The notes under the pieces: model-generated
The model's database searches: none
What the model was told of the DNA's origin: nothing
What the model saw: only the letters and a program-made list of their open reading frames with translations
In this document: positions 28,052 through 36,811 of the stretch, piece by piece
Numbering within the stretch: the stretch's first letter is position 1
Layout of the letters: every line of letters starts with the position of its first letter
Position numbers and translations under genes: made by a program
Assembly (NCBI GenBank): GCA_963815305.1
Contig: CAWFFW010000001.1
Span: 2,728,001 to 2,792,000, forward strand
Length of the DNA: 64,000 nucleotides
Direction: 5' to 3'
Origin: CAXBID01 sp963815305
GTDB lineage: Bacteria; Bacteroidota; Bacteroidia; Flavobacteriales; Flavobacteriaceae

Positions 28052-28549
28052 CTAACAACAATTACCATTGGGTGAACAACAAGGTTCGTTGCTTTCTAAA
28101 ACAGGTTCTAAAGCTTCAGAAATACCACAAATTTCTTTTGCTTTACAATCTGTTTTTTCAATGGCCAATTTAATAATTAGGTTATCATTTTGTATTTCAA
28201 AATCGTTAACAAATAATTGTGCCGTGTGAAACGTTGCGCTACTATATTCAAATTTAACTTCAGCATCTAAAACATAAGGTTTTATGGTACCCACTTTTTT
28301 AAGAATAGCTAATGCTTTATAAGCAATCATATAGTCCCTTTTATCCATTTCAGAAGGGCTTTCCCAAAGTTGGATAATAGTTTCTTTCCAAGCATCGGTT
28401 TGTGAACCACAATCAACAGAATCAATAGTTAAATGTTTTACTTCGGTAATATGATAGTTTGCTCCAATTAATTTATTAGGTGCATACTTGAATACTAACG
28501 ATTTACCTTGGTGCTCATCTAATATCTTAAAAAATTCTTGTGTTTTCAT
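28052..28549 (-). CDS. DUF6428 family protein of arsenic clusters
   Basis: A 165-residue protein starting MKTQEFFKILDEHQGKSLVFKY. It matches my recollection of DUF6428, found beside ArsR and ArsC in Bacteroidota. Several Cys residues occur: VDCGSQTD, KTDCKAKEICG and the tail CCSPNGNCC, which could bind arsenite or another soft metal. It lies 56 bp after the arsR gene on the same strand. The biochemical role is not established. Confidence 0.7.
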   Translation of the reverse strand: MKTQEFFKILDEHQGKSLVFKYAPNKLIGANYHITEVKHLTIDSVDCGSQTDAWKETIIQLWESPSEMDKRDYMIAYKALAILKKVGTIKPYVLDAEVKFEYSSATFHTAQLFVNDFEIQNDNLIIKLAIEKTDCKAKEICGISEALEPVLESNEPCCSPNGNCC

Positions 28550-28604
28550 AATTTATTTTTTTGAGTTATTGCTGTTTTGATCTATTGCCATACTATATAA
28601 ATAG

Positions 28605-28928
28605 TTAACAGCAATTAGACTTTGTACTGTTAAAAAAGCTATTCAAAGCTTCCTGAAATTCTTGTAAACGCTCTATATTGATACAGTAGCAAAGGCTTTT
28701 ACCTTTAAAATTCCCTTTAAGTAAGCCTGCTTTATTTATAACTTGTAGATGTTGTGAAATTGTGGGTTGAGAAAGTCCAATTTCATCAACAATATCATTA
28801 CAAATACAATTATCCTGTTTACTTATATAATTCAAAATGGCTACTCTCGCAGGATGCGAAAACACCTTAGCAAATGCCGCTAGTTTATTAATATCGGTTG
28901 AATAAATATCTAATTTAGATGCACCCAT
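28605..28928 (-). CDS. arsR: ArsR-family metalloregulatory repressor
   Basis: A 107-residue winged-helix repressor. The DNA-binding segment is LSHPARVAILNYI-type (FSHPARVAILNYISK) followed by DNCICNDIVDEIGLSQPTISQHLQVINKAGLL. The NCICND pair of cysteines sits in the alpha-3 position of ArsR/SmtB arsenite sensors (ELCVCDL in E. coli ArsR). Further cysteines are in the C-terminus (SLCYCIN; SNCC). It is the first gene of the ars-like group and probably represses it until As(III) binds. Confidence 0.88.
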   Translation of the reverse strand: MGASKLDIYSTDINKLAAFAKVFSHPARVAILNYISKQDNCICNDIVDEIGLSQPTISQHLQVINKAGLLKGNFKGKSLCYCINIERLQEFQEALNSFFNSTKSNCC

Positions 28929-29026
28929 TTTTTAGCATTAAATGTAATATTGCAATATTACGATAAAATATACAAAACAAAAAATAAAAATATATTTTAG
29001 GGCTTAGATGGTTTTATAAAGAAAAA

Positions 29027-29476
29027 TTAAAACCAAGGTTTTTTACCAACCTGATAGGTGTTATAAAATTCTTCATCAGATTTGGTTAAGTATATAATGC
29101 CTTCTATTAAGCCTATAATTCCAGCAATACTTGCACCAATACCACAAGTAATAGTACCTAAAACTAGGGTTATTATCAATAGAATAATACCTTCTTTATT
29201 ATAACCTAATATAAATTTATGGATTCCTAAACACCCTAGTAAAATGGCTAAAACTCCTGCTAATACTTTTTTGTTTTCATGAGATGCAAACGTTTCTTTA
29301 GCGTTATTAGAGAATTCAGATGCACTTTTTTTAGCTTCGTCGGCAAACTCTCTGGCTTTTTCTTTAGCTTCTCCGGCAAATTCTTCAGCTTTATCAGCAG
29401 CTTTTTTTGCCCCTTCTTTGGCATCACCTAACATATCATTTAGGTCGTCGTTAAAATTTTGATTATCATCAGACAT
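29027..29476 (-). CDS. TM2-domain protein with amphipathic N-terminal repeats
   Basis: A 149-residue protein. The first 80 residues are charged and Ala/Lys/Glu-rich with an 11-residue periodicity (AKEGAKKAADKAEEFAGEAKEKAREFADEAKKSASEF), like apolipoprotein/LEA-type helices. The second half is a TM2 domain: KKVLAGVLAILLGCLGIHKFILGYNKEGIILLII followed by a second hydrophobic stretch. Such proteins are membrane anchored; function unknown. It is monocistronic as far as visible. Confidence 0.8.
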   Translation of the reverse strand: MSDDNQNFNDDLNDMLGDAKEGAKKAADKAEEFAGEAKEKAREFADEAKKSASEFSNNAKETFASHENKKVLAGVLAILLGCLGIHKFILGYNKEGIILLIITLVLGTITCGIGASIAGIIGLIEGIIYLTKSDEEFYNTYQVGKKPWF

Positions 29477-29579
29477 TGTAATTAAATTATGGTTAGAGTA
29501 TAAATTTAGTGAAAAATTAAATGCACTATCTCTATATGTGTTTCAAATGGTTTGAACGTTACAAAACAAAAAAGATATA

Positions 29580-30344
29580 TTATCTGAATAATAAAACTAC
29601 TCCGCCTATCGCCGTTACAATTAATATAAAACGTCTATAATTTACATTAGAAATTAACTTTACAATAGAAACACCTATAAAAAACCCCAATATAACTGCT
29701 GGGATTAAAACCGAATTCAAAATAAGTGACTCTACGGTAACTGTTTCCCAAACAAAAAAATGAAATGGAAATTTAAATACATTTATTATAAAAAATAACC
29801 AAGCTGCTGTACCAATAAATTCATTTTTTGGAAATCGCATGGCGAGAAAATAAATATTAGAAATGGGGCCAGCTAAATTTCCTATCATTGTTGTAAATCC
29901 TGCCAAAAAACCCATGATGCTTGCAAAAAATTTATTTTTAGGAATCGCATTTGTTTTCCGCTGTTCCAAATAAAACATAATGAGTACTGACACTATGATT
30001 ATAATAGCCATGATTCTTTTAAATAGGACCTCTGAAATATCGTTACCAACCCAAACGCCCACTAAAACGCCAACAATCATAAATGGTAGTAGCTTAAAAA
30101 TATATTTCCATTGGGCGTGCCTATTATAATAAATTACTGCAAAAATGTCCGCAGCTATTAACATGGGAAGCAATACCCCTGTTGAGGCTTTTTCGCCAAA
30201 AACAAAAGCGAGTATAACAACAATAATAATACCAATACCTTTGATTCCCGCTTTGGATAAACCCAATAAAAAAACGGCAAAACCAATAGCTACCCATTGT
30301 AATACCGTTAAATTATATGATTGAAGAATTTCTAAGTAAGTCAA
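29580..30344 (-). CDS. TauE/SafE-family anion permease
   Basis: A 254-residue integral membrane protein with about eight hydrophobic segments. Duplicated TauE/SafE features are seen: FLLGLSKAGIKGIGIIIVVILAFVFG near the N-terminus and ASIMGFLAGFTTMIGNLAGPISNIYFL in the second half. Members export sulfite, sulfoacetate or related organosulfonates, but substrates vary. The neighbours give no specific hint. Confidence 0.87.
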   Translation of the reverse strand: MTYLEILQSYNLTVLQWVAIGFAVFLLGLSKAGIKGIGIIIVVILAFVFGEKASTGVLLPMLIAADIFAVIYYNRHAQWKYIFKLLPFMIVGVLVGVWVGNDISEVLFKRIMAIIIIVSVLIMFYLEQRKTNAIPKNKFFASIMGFLAGFTTMIGNLAGPISNIYFLAMRFPKNEFIGTAAWLFFIINVFKFPFHFFVWETVTVESLILNSVLIPAVILGFFIGVSIVKLISNVNYRRFILIVTAIGGVVLLFR

Positions 30345-30471
30345 AAGCTGTTTTTTGAAAAAACGAAAATACAGAATTTTAACAAATTCTGTTTTAAGAT
30401 TCCCGATTTCTCGAGAATCATAATTTTAATATGGACGCCTCGAAGATAAACTTCGAAGTAATATATTCGAT

Positions 30472-30850
30472 TTACAAAAAAATCTTATTATTAGGGTTCC
30501 AAAGCTCCGTTTTATTGCCGACGTTATCTAAAATCCAACCTAACTTTTCATAGTTGTATTCTTCCACCTCACCAATAATAGTAACACCTCCTTACCTTTA
30601 AAACTTTTATACGCTCGTGTGTAAATTTTCTGCTCGGTAATTAAACATAAATCTTTTTTTGAAGCGTCGTAATATTTAGTGCCCTCTGGAAACGGGCTCC
30701 ATGGTGTTGAAAAATCGTGTCCTTCTTTATCTTTCCAGATAAAAGTACAAGCGTAGTCATCGGTATTAAATCCTAAATGTTTTTTATATCAATCCTTTGT
30801 TGTTTTGGAATTTTTAGTTTTAAAAAAATCCGCATATTCCTATTACTCTA
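30472..30850 (-). pseudogene. Decayed VOC/glyoxalase-family gene
   Basis: A relic read on the minus strand. EYADFFKTKNSKTTKD is followed by a TGA at 30789-30791 where TGG would give DWYKKHLGF. Then YKKHLGFNTDDYACTFIWKDKEGHDFSTPWSPFPEGTKYYDASKKDLCLI follows, and after a deletion/frame change VTIIGEVEEYNYEKLGWILDNVGNKTELWNPN up to a stop at 30472-30474. This matches small VOC-superfamily proteins (…KIELWEP end). A start codon, the Trp codon and an internal segment are lost. The adjoining sequence to 30907 contains only a short CCTCTCC/GGAGG-type repeat. Confidence 0.75.
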
Positions 30851-30907
30851 TTTTAATTTCTTTTACTTATCCTCTCCAAAAGGAGGACGATTTTTTTAAA
30901 ATAAATT

Positions 30908-31363
30908 TTACTTTTTAATTGCGGTTTCATAAAGATCTATCCACTCTTCTGATGTTATTTTTCTAGTTAACTCACCAATAAGTTCAAAGGGGATATCATC
31001 CATCTTTTTAAACCGAATACAACTTTTGCCCATATCCATTTTATATTTATAGCGTTTGGCATATTCTGAAGTAAACCAATCGTAAAGTTCTTTTTTAGCA
31101 TATAGCGCCATGCTATAAACGGCTATAAAATTCTTTTGTGAAGCTAAATTCATAAAAGGTAATGGTTGTTTAGGGTTGCAATGATAACCATCTGGATAAA
31201 CCGAATGCGGAATAACATAACCAAGCATACCATAATTCATTTGTTCTTCAACGCCTTTAGGAAGATTGTCTAAAATTTGTTGCCTTAATTTTTGAATGGG
31301 CTCTTTTCTGTCCTCTGGCAATTCATCTAAATATTGCTGTGGTGTGGTTGCTTTTGATTGCAT
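30908..31363 (-). CDS. DUF1801 domain protein
   Basis: A 151-residue cytoplasmic protein. TPQQYLDELPEDRKEPIQKLRQQILDNLPKGVEEQMNYGMLGYVIP and later PFMNLASQKNFIAVYSMALY and MGKSCIRFKKMDDIPFELIGELTRKI are the DUF1801/YdhG pattern. The fold is iron-sulfur-assembly/frataxin-like, but the function is not known. It is 7 bp from the membrane-protein gene upstream, so the two are probably co-transcribed. Confidence 0.85.
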   Translation of the reverse strand: MQSKATTPQQYLDELPEDRKEPIQKLRQQILDNLPKGVEEQMNYGMLGYVIPHSVYPDGYHCNPKQPLPFMNLASQKNFIAVYSMALYAKKELYDWFTSEYAKRYKYKMDMGKSCIRFKKMDDIPFELIGELTRKITSEEWIDLYETAIKK

Positions 31364-31370
31364 AGTTTAA

Positions 31371-31877
31371 TTATTTCCGTTGAAGTATAAGACCTGAAAT
31401 TAAAGATATAATAAAACCTATAATTACCACATTAAAGAACATAAATAAAGCCATAGCTATGGGGTTATCCCACATTTTAACCTCTTCTAACAAAATAGCT
31501 TTTTCAGTCTCAAACTCAGATTCACTCAGGGATTCTTTCATGCCTTTTAGTTCATGATTGACATATTCTGACATGAAATCTGGATTTAAAAAAGATGTAT
31601 AAATATAATCTGACACCGCTATACCTACAGCAACAAAAACAGATACCAACAACCCTATGATAAGCGTTTTTTTAAATGAAACTAATCCATGGTTTACTTT
31701 ATCTCTGTAATGTTTTATGGCAAAATAAATAAACGATAAAGACAAGATTATAGATACGTAACCCACAACTTCTTGGGTAGAATAATTTAAATTTTTACCA
31801 AACAAAAATGATAGTGCGAAGAAAACTAAGCCAGCAATAAATCCATAAATGCCATACTTTAAAATAGTTGATTTCAT
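31371..31877 (-). CDS. DUF4199-type membrane protein
   Basis: A 168-residue protein with four hydrophobic segments (near 7-27, 38-55, 71-91 and 142-165). The soluble stretch FLNPDFMSEYVNHELKGMKESLSESEFETEKAILLEEVKMWDNPIAM lies before the last segment. Topology and the FxxxxFxNP...M pattern match DUF4199, widespread in Bacteroidota and of unknown role. It is transcribed with the DUF1801 gene. Confidence 0.75.
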   Translation of the reverse strand: MKSTILKYGIYGFIAGLVFFALSFLFGKNLNYSTQEVVGYVSIILSLSFIYFAIKHYRDKVNHGLVSFKKTLIIGLLVSVFVAVGIAVSDYIYTSFLNPDFMSEYVNHELKGMKESLSESEFETEKAILLEEVKMWDNPIAMALFMFFNVVIIGFIISLISGLILQRK

Positions 31878-31952
31878 TATAATTGATTTTAAAAATTGAG
31901 ACTTAAAACTAGTAAGTTATTGGAAAAACCAAGTCATACTAAAGTACCAATT

Positions 31953-32363
31953 TTATATAATATGGTTGAATTTTGCAATTTTTAGTGCTTGAGTTCTACT
32001 CTTAACATTCAATTTTGATAGCAAATTAGAAACATGGGTTTTTATAGTGCTTTCTGAAAGAAATAATTTATGGGCGATTTCTTTGTTTGAAAGTCCTTCA
32101 GAAATATATTGAAGGACTTCATATTCGCGCGGTGTAATTTCTAATTCTTTTATTTTATTTTGATCAATTTCTAAAGATGGAGTAATTGGTTTATTTAAAC
32201 TTTTTTTATTGATGTATATGCCAACAAAAAAGAACACTATAGCGATGATGGCTATTACAATTTCTGTTTTTAAGTTGCTGGTAATTAAAGCATATCTACT
32301 TAACTGAAACAGAAGAAGCAGTGCTAAAATGAGTAATGCAAAAACAAGAATGGTTTTTTTCAT
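31953..32363 (-). CDS. Membrane-anchored LuxR-type transcriptional regulator
   Basis: A 136-residue protein: two N-terminal hydrophobic helices (about 4-24 and 34-51), a linker, and a GerE/LuxR helix-turn-helix (about 73-130, LEITPREYEVLQYISEGLSNKEIAHKLFLSESTIKTHVSNLLSKLNVKSRTQALKIA). There is no receiver domain, so it is not a classical response regulator; the membrane part may sense or tether. It lies 75 bp upstream of the DUF4199 gene, another small membrane protein, which may be its partner. Confidence 0.85.
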   Translation of the reverse strand: MKKTILVFALLILALLLLFQLSRYALITSNLKTEIVIAIIAIVFFFVGIYINKKSLNKPITPSLEIDQNKIKELEITPREYEVLQYISEGLSNKEIAHKLFLSESTIKTHVSNLLSKLNVKSRTQALKIAKFNHII

Positions 32364-32445
32364 ATCCCATCAAAAGTTTTCCTTTGTGAGGATTTTTGAA
32401 TTTTTATATCTTCTAAAAATAATAATTCTTTTAAAAATTAAACAA

Positions 32446-33402
32446 TTAATAAAATTTAGCTTTAATTTTATCTACAATAGTTTGTGCTAATTTTTCTTTA
32501 CTTTCTAGAGTCCAACCAGCAACGTGTGGTGTTAATAAAACATTTTCTGATTCTATTAAATATCGAAATGCTTCTGGCATCTCGACTGTGCTAGATGTAA
32601 CATTACTTTTAAAAAGATTTTCAAAAGAGGCTTTTTCGTATTCTAAAACATCCAATCCCCCGCCTAAAATTTTACCTGTTTTTAAAGCGGAAACCAAATC
32701 TTGAGTCACCACACTTTTACCTCGCGCGGTATTTAAAAACCAAAATGGTTTTGCAAACTGATTAATAAATTCTGAATTAATCATATTTAAAGTTAATGGA
32801 GTTTGTGGTGTGTGTAAACTTACTACATCAACGTTTTCTTGAAAGTCTTTTAGAGATACCTGCTTTGCATTTTCATCGCCAGCATGGTCTTTAATATCGT
32901 AACACAAAACAGTAACATCGAAACCGCGAAGTTTTTTTGCAAATGCCTTACCCATGTTTCCATAACCTATAAGTCCAACCGTTTTTCCATCAAGTTCGAT
33001 GCCTCTATTGTCTTCGCGAAGCCACTTACCTATTCTAACCTCAGCATCAGCTTTATTGAGTTTATTAAATAAAGACAATAACATACCTAAAGCATGCTCA
33101 CCAACAGCATTTCGATTACCTTCAGGTGCTGCAAGAAGTATAATACCTTTTTTTTCGGCATAATCACAATCTATATTTTCCAAACCTGCGCCTACACGAC
33201 CTATAAATTTTAAGTTTTTTGCAGCATCTAAAAATTGTTTATCAATAGTGAAACGGCTTCTTAAAATAATACCTTCATAATCTTGAATTTTGGATTCAAT
33301 TTGTTCTTTTGAAGAGGTATAGTCTTCATGGTTTGTAAAGCCTAGATTATTTAATTGATTTATTAGTAGTTCGTGGTTTGTATCTAGGTGAAGAATATTC
33401 AT
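32446..33402 (-). CDS. D-2-hydroxyacid dehydrogenase (SerA-like)
   Basis: About 318 residues of an NAD-dependent D-isomer 2-hydroxyacid dehydrogenase. Visible features are IGRVGAGLENIDCDYAEKKGI, the Rossmann motif GKTVGLIGYGNMGKAFAKKL, the catalytic Arg in FLNTARGKSVV and the catalytic Glu and His in LGGGLDVLEYE and LLTPHVAGWT. It has only the catalytic and nucleotide domains, without the ACT domain of long SerA. The likely substrate is 3-phosphoglycerate or another 2-hydroxyacid. I start at MNILHLDTNHEL; a Met four codons earlier is possible. Confidence 0.88.
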   Translation of the reverse strand: MNILHLDTNHELLINQLNNLGFTNHEDYTSSKEQIESKIQDYEGIILRSRFTIDKQFLDAAKNLKFIGRVGAGLENIDCDYAEKKGIILLAAPEGNRNAVGEHALGMLLSLFNKLNKADAEVRIGKWLREDNRGIELDGKTVGLIGYGNMGKAFAKKLRGFDVTVLCYDIKDHAGDENAKQVSLKDFQENVDVVSLHTPQTPLTLNMINSEFINQFAKPFWFLNTARGKSVVTQDLVSALKTGKILGGGLDVLEYEKASFENLFKSNVTSSTVEMPEAFRYLIESENVLLTPHVAGWTLESKEKLAQTIVDKIKAKFY

Positions 33403-33504
33403 ATGGTAATACACGTTTAATGCGCTAAGTGTGACATTTTAGTTATTTACCAAAAGTAAAAAGAATGGGATACTGAAACAAATTCAACATGACAAATTAT
33501 GGTT

Positions 33505-33592
33505 TGCGTTAGGGATTGTAGTGGAAATCCTTTTGCTTTTGCAAAAGATTGAAACGGAAAGCCCGACCCTTGCGGTAACGCCCAAATTAAAC
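33505..33592. repeat. Dispersed intergenic repeat, copy 2
   Basis: GTTAGGGATTG, then ATCCTTTTGCTTTTGCAAAAG hairpin-like DNA, then ACGGAAAGCCCGACCC and CTTGCGGTAACGCCC. It is a diverged relative of the element at 27836-27906 and of a type often seen between flavobacterial genes. The 250-bp gap 33415-33667 has no gene. Confidence 0.45.
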
Positions 33593-33667
33593 ATAATTTT
33601 TCTTAGATTGCAGCTTTCTCGAAAATGACAATTTCAAAGATTTCTGATTTACTACGAGCTTTTTTTA

Positions 33668-35059
33668 TCAAATACCTAAAATCATTTTTGCGATCCAAAA
33701 ATAGAGTAGAATACCCAATATATCGTTGCTTGTTGTAATGAACGGCCCTGTGGCTATAGCAGGATCTATACCGCGTTTATGCAAAAATAATGGTACAAAT
33801 GTGCCGATGAGTCCTGCAATGATAATAACGGCGACTAGTGAAACTGATATGGCTAAAGCTTTATCTATTTCACCTTTGTATATCCAAACAAAAAGAAATA
33901 GAAAAACAGCAAGGATAAAACCGTTTAATGCTGCCAGTAGCATTTCTTTAATTAAACGGCTATTGACGCTTCCTTTTACATCGTCATTAGCTAAACCTTG
34001 CACGATAATGGCGCTAGATTGCACACCAACATTGCCTGCCATAGCGGCTATAAGGGGTGTAAAAAAGAATAATACGGCGTATTTATTAAAAGCTTCTTGA
34101 AAGCCTTCCATAATGATGAAGGCTCCTATTCCACCAATTAATCCTAAAAATAGCCATGGTAAACGTGCTTTTGTAAGCTCTAAAATACTATCATCTGCTT
34201 CAACGTCTCCTGTTAAACCAGCAGCCATTTGGTAATCTTTTTCGGCTTCTTCTTTTAAAACGTCAACAATATCATCAATGGTAATTCGACCTAAAAGTAT
34301 TTTATTATCATCACTTTGGATTACTGGAATAGCTTCCAAATCGTACTTTGCCATGATTTTGGCAATTTCTTCGGCATTTTCATTAACATTTACATAATCT
34401 ACATTTGAAATATAAATATCTGAAATTTTTTGATCACTTTTAGCTACAATTAAATCTTTTAATGATAGTCGTCCAACGAGTTTTTCTTCTTTATTTACCA
34501 CGTAAATTGAATGTACTCGGGTTACCTCTTTGGCCTGTCCTCTTATACGACGTAAACATCCAGCCACCGTCCAAGTTTCATAAACTTTAACAAGCTCTTT
34601 TGCCATGAGTCCACCAGCGGTGTTTTCATCATAAGCGAGAAGTTCTGTTATTTCAGCTTTATGGTCTTGATCTTCGATTTGAGCTATAACTTCGATTTGG
34701 CGTTTTTCAGATAATTCTGAAATAATATCAGCAGCATCATCGGTATCTAATTCTCCAATTTCCTCCGCAATCTCTTTAGCTGAAAGATTTTTTAAAACTT
34801 TTTCCCGATTGTCTTCATCCATTTCCATCAGAATATCGGAAGTGGTTTCTGAATCTAGAAGTTTAATAACATACATAGCCTGTTCTAGATTTAATTCGTC
34901 TAAAATTTCGGCTATATCAGCATAATGAAAATCGTCTAGTAGCTTGTGGAGCTGCTTATTATTTTGTGCCTCAATAAGCTGCTCTACTTGCTTTAAAAGT
35001 TCATCTGTAAGTTGAAATTGTATGTTTTCGTTGTCTTCCAATATCCTAATAATAAACAC
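33668..35059 (-). CDS. mgtE: Magnesium transporter MgtE
   Basis: A 463-residue MgtE-type magnesium channel. The acidic superhelical N domain (about 20-140) has repeats such as LDELNLEQAMYVIKLLDSETTSDILMEMDEDNREKVL. Two CBS domains (about 145-265) follow, then the connecting helix and five membrane helices (about 295-460) with the pore segment FFFTPLIAAMAGNVGVQSSAIIVQGLA. N and CBS domains sense cytosolic Mg2+ and gate the pore. It is 31 bp downstream of rsmA, an association frequent in Bacteroidota. Confidence 0.95.
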   Translation of the reverse strand: MFIIRILEDNENIQFQLTDELLKQVEQLIEAQNNKQLHKLLDDFHYADIAEILDELNLEQAMYVIKLLDSETTSDILMEMDEDNREKVLKNLSAKEIAEEIGELDTDDAADIISELSEKRQIEVIAQIEDQDHKAEITELLAYDENTAGGLMAKELVKVYETWTVAGCLRRIRGQAKEVTRVHSIYVVNKEEKLVGRLSLKDLIVAKSDQKISDIYISNVDYVNVNENAEEIAKIMAKYDLEAIPVIQSDDNKILLGRITIDDIVDVLKEEAEKDYQMAAGLTGDVEADDSILELTKARLPWLFLGLIGGIGAFIIMEGFQEAFNKYAVLFFFTPLIAAMAGNVGVQSSAIIVQGLANDDVKGSVNSRLIKEMLLAALNGFILAVFLFLFVWIYKGEIDKALAISVSLVAVIIIAGLIGTFVPLFLHKRGIDPAIATGPFITTSNDILGILLYFWIAKMILGI

Positions 35060-35090
35060 ATCGACTATACGAAGTGTGGTACTAAGTTTT

Positions 35091-35888
35091 TTATTCTAAA
35101 TCTTTTTGTATTAATTGAGTGAGCTCTATAAACTCTTTAACGCTTAATTGTTCCGGACGTTTGCCAAATATACTATTTGCTTTTAAATTATCAGATAAAT
35201 TGAATGTTTTTAAACTATTGCGAATGGTTTTGCGACGTTGTTGAAAGGCTGTTTTTACTGTTTTAAAGAATAATTTTTCATCACAAGGTAATGAATAATC
35301 TGCTTTTCGTGTTAGTCTTAAAACACCCGAATCTACTTTTGGAGGCGGATTAAAAACATTTGGAGGTACCGTAAATAAATATTCTGCCACATAAAATGCT
35401 TGCGTTAAAACTGATAAAATTCCATAAACTTTACTACCTTCTTTTGAGCAAATACGTTGTGCAACTTCTTTTTGAAACATGCCAGAAAATTCAGGAATTT
35501 GATCTCGCATTTCTAAAGTTTTAAAAACAATTTGAGTTGAAATATTATAAGGAAAATTACCAATAATGGCAAAAGGTTCATCTCTAAAAATTTCATTTAA
35601 ATCGAACTTTAAAAAATCTTTCTCTATTATTCTTGGGGCTAGACTTAAGTAGTTAGCTTGTAAGTATTCAACCGATTCTGTATCAATTTCAATCACATAG
35701 GTGGTTATCTTTTTTTTAAGTAAGTATTTTGTGAGAACGCCCATACCAGGACCTATTTCTAAAACATTTTCATAACCTGTTAAGGTTAATGAATCGGCTA
35801 TTTTTTCCGCAACAGATTCATCGTTCAAAAAATGCTGCCCTAAATATTTTTTTGCTTTTACTTGATGTTGATTGGGTTTGTATGCCAC
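35091..35888 (-). CDS. rsmA: 16S rRNA dimethyladenosine transferase
   Basis: A 265-residue KsgA/RsmA methyltransferase which dimethylates two adjacent adenines in the 3'-terminal helix of 16S rRNA. AKKYLGQHFLNDESVAEKIADSL starts the domain, the SAM-binding motif is VLEIGPGMGVLTKYLL, and the catalytic motif IV is IIGNFPYNIS. The C-terminal helical domain ends with RPEQLSVKEFIELTQLIQ. Length is typical. mgtE follows on the same strand. Confidence 0.96.
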   Translation of the reverse strand: MAYKPNQHQVKAKKYLGQHFLNDESVAEKIADSLTLTGYENVLEIGPGMGVLTKYLLKKKITTYVIEIDTESVEYLQANYLSLAPRIIEKDFLKFDLNEIFRDEPFAIIGNFPYNISTQIVFKTLEMRDQIPEFSGMFQKEVAQRICSKEGSKVYGILSVLTQAFYVAEYLFTVPPNVFNPPPKVDSGVLRLTRKADYSLPCDEKLFFKTVKTAFQQRRKTIRNSLKTFNLSDNLKANSIFGKRPEQLSVKEFIELTQLIQKDLE

Positions 35889-35979
35889 GAATTCAAGATT
35901 GTTTAATGAGAAATACGAAGATATGAAACTTAAATGGGCATTGTAAAGTCTAAGCTAATTTTAGTTGGTTAAATTAAGT

Positions 35980-36435
35980 TTAATTGAAATGCAGTTTCAT
36001 GCCTTCGTGCGTTGATTTAAATCCTAAATCTTCATAAAACTTAATAGCAGATGGCCTCTTTTTATCAGAAGTTAACTGCAATACATGAGCTTTCTTTTCT
36101 TTTGATCTTTCAATAGCCCACTTAAACATTTTCTTTCCAAGTCCTTTACTTCTTTGGTCTTTTCTTATTCTTACAGCTTCAATCTGAGCTCTAATCCCAC
36201 CACGATAGGTTAAATATTGTATAAAAGTGAGTTGTAAAGTTCCAATTATTTCTAAGTTTTCATTTTCTAATACTATGAGTTCTTGATTTTCATCTGAATT
36301 TATTTTATTAAAGGCAGAAATATATTCAATTGGTAATGGGATTCGAAAATTCTCTCTTGTTTTACCGAGTTCGTCATCCACTATCATTTCAACTATTTTT
36401 ACAATATCGCTTTCTGTTGCTCTTCTAAAAACCAT
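35980..36435 (-). CDS. GNAT-family N-acetyltransferase
   Basis: A 151-residue acetyltransferase. The acetyl-CoA-binding motif is IEAVRIRKDQRSKGLGKKMFKWAIERSKEKKAH (about 88-120, with QRSKGLG), and KRPSAIKFYEDLGFKSTHEGMKLHF closes the fold. RGGIRAQIEAVRI is typical of the subfamily annotated as 'GNAT family N-acetyltransferase' in Flavobacteriaceae. The substrate is unknown. It is 9 bp from the DUF4286 gene and probably co-transcribed. Confidence 0.85.
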   Translation of the reverse strand: MVFRRATESDIVKIVEMIVDDELGKTRENFRIPLPIEYISAFNKINSDENQELIVLENENLEIIGTLQLTFIQYLTYRGGIRAQIEAVRIRKDQRSKGLGKKMFKWAIERSKEKKAHVLQLTSDKKRPSAIKFYEDLGFKSTHEGMKLHFN

Positions 36436-36444
36436 ATTTTTTAG

Positions 36445-36768
36445 TTACTTAAAGTTCACTGTGTACTCATCTATAATTTTAAGCTCGGTTCTAAAAGTTA
36501 ACATGTTATCAGCAAACTTTTTTAAGCCTTCTTGTCTTAATCTATCAGCATCTTCTCTATAATAAGCATCTAAAGCTTCGCGAGAATAAGAACGGTATTG
36601 AATAGAATAAGTAAGACCGCCCATATCTTCTTCAACTAACACTTGGGTTAAAGTTGCTTTATCAAATTTTCCAGTTCCTAAAACTTTTGGAATGTGCTCT
36701 TTAATCCAAGTTAGCCATTCCTCATGGATGCTCTCGTTAATATTTGCTGTAACGTTGTATATAATCAT
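36445..36768 (-). CDS. DUF4286 family protein
   Basis: A 107-residue cytoplasmic protein beginning MIIYNVTANINESIHEEWLTWIKEHIPKVLGTGKFDKATLTQVL. It has the beta-alpha-beta ferredoxin-like pattern of DUF4286, common in Bacteroidota next to a TPR protein gene and rsmA, as here. Conserved YSIQYRSYSREALDAYYREDADRLRQEGLKKFADNMLTF is intact. Role unknown. Confidence 0.85.
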   Translation of the reverse strand: MIIYNVTANINESIHEEWLTWIKEHIPKVLGTGKFDKATLTQVLVEEDMGGLTYSIQYRSYSREALDAYYREDADRLRQEGLKKFADNMLTFRTELKIIDEYTVNFK

Positions 36769-36811
36769 AATTATTTAGTTGTGGACTCCTGCTTTCGCAG
36801 GAATGACAAAT

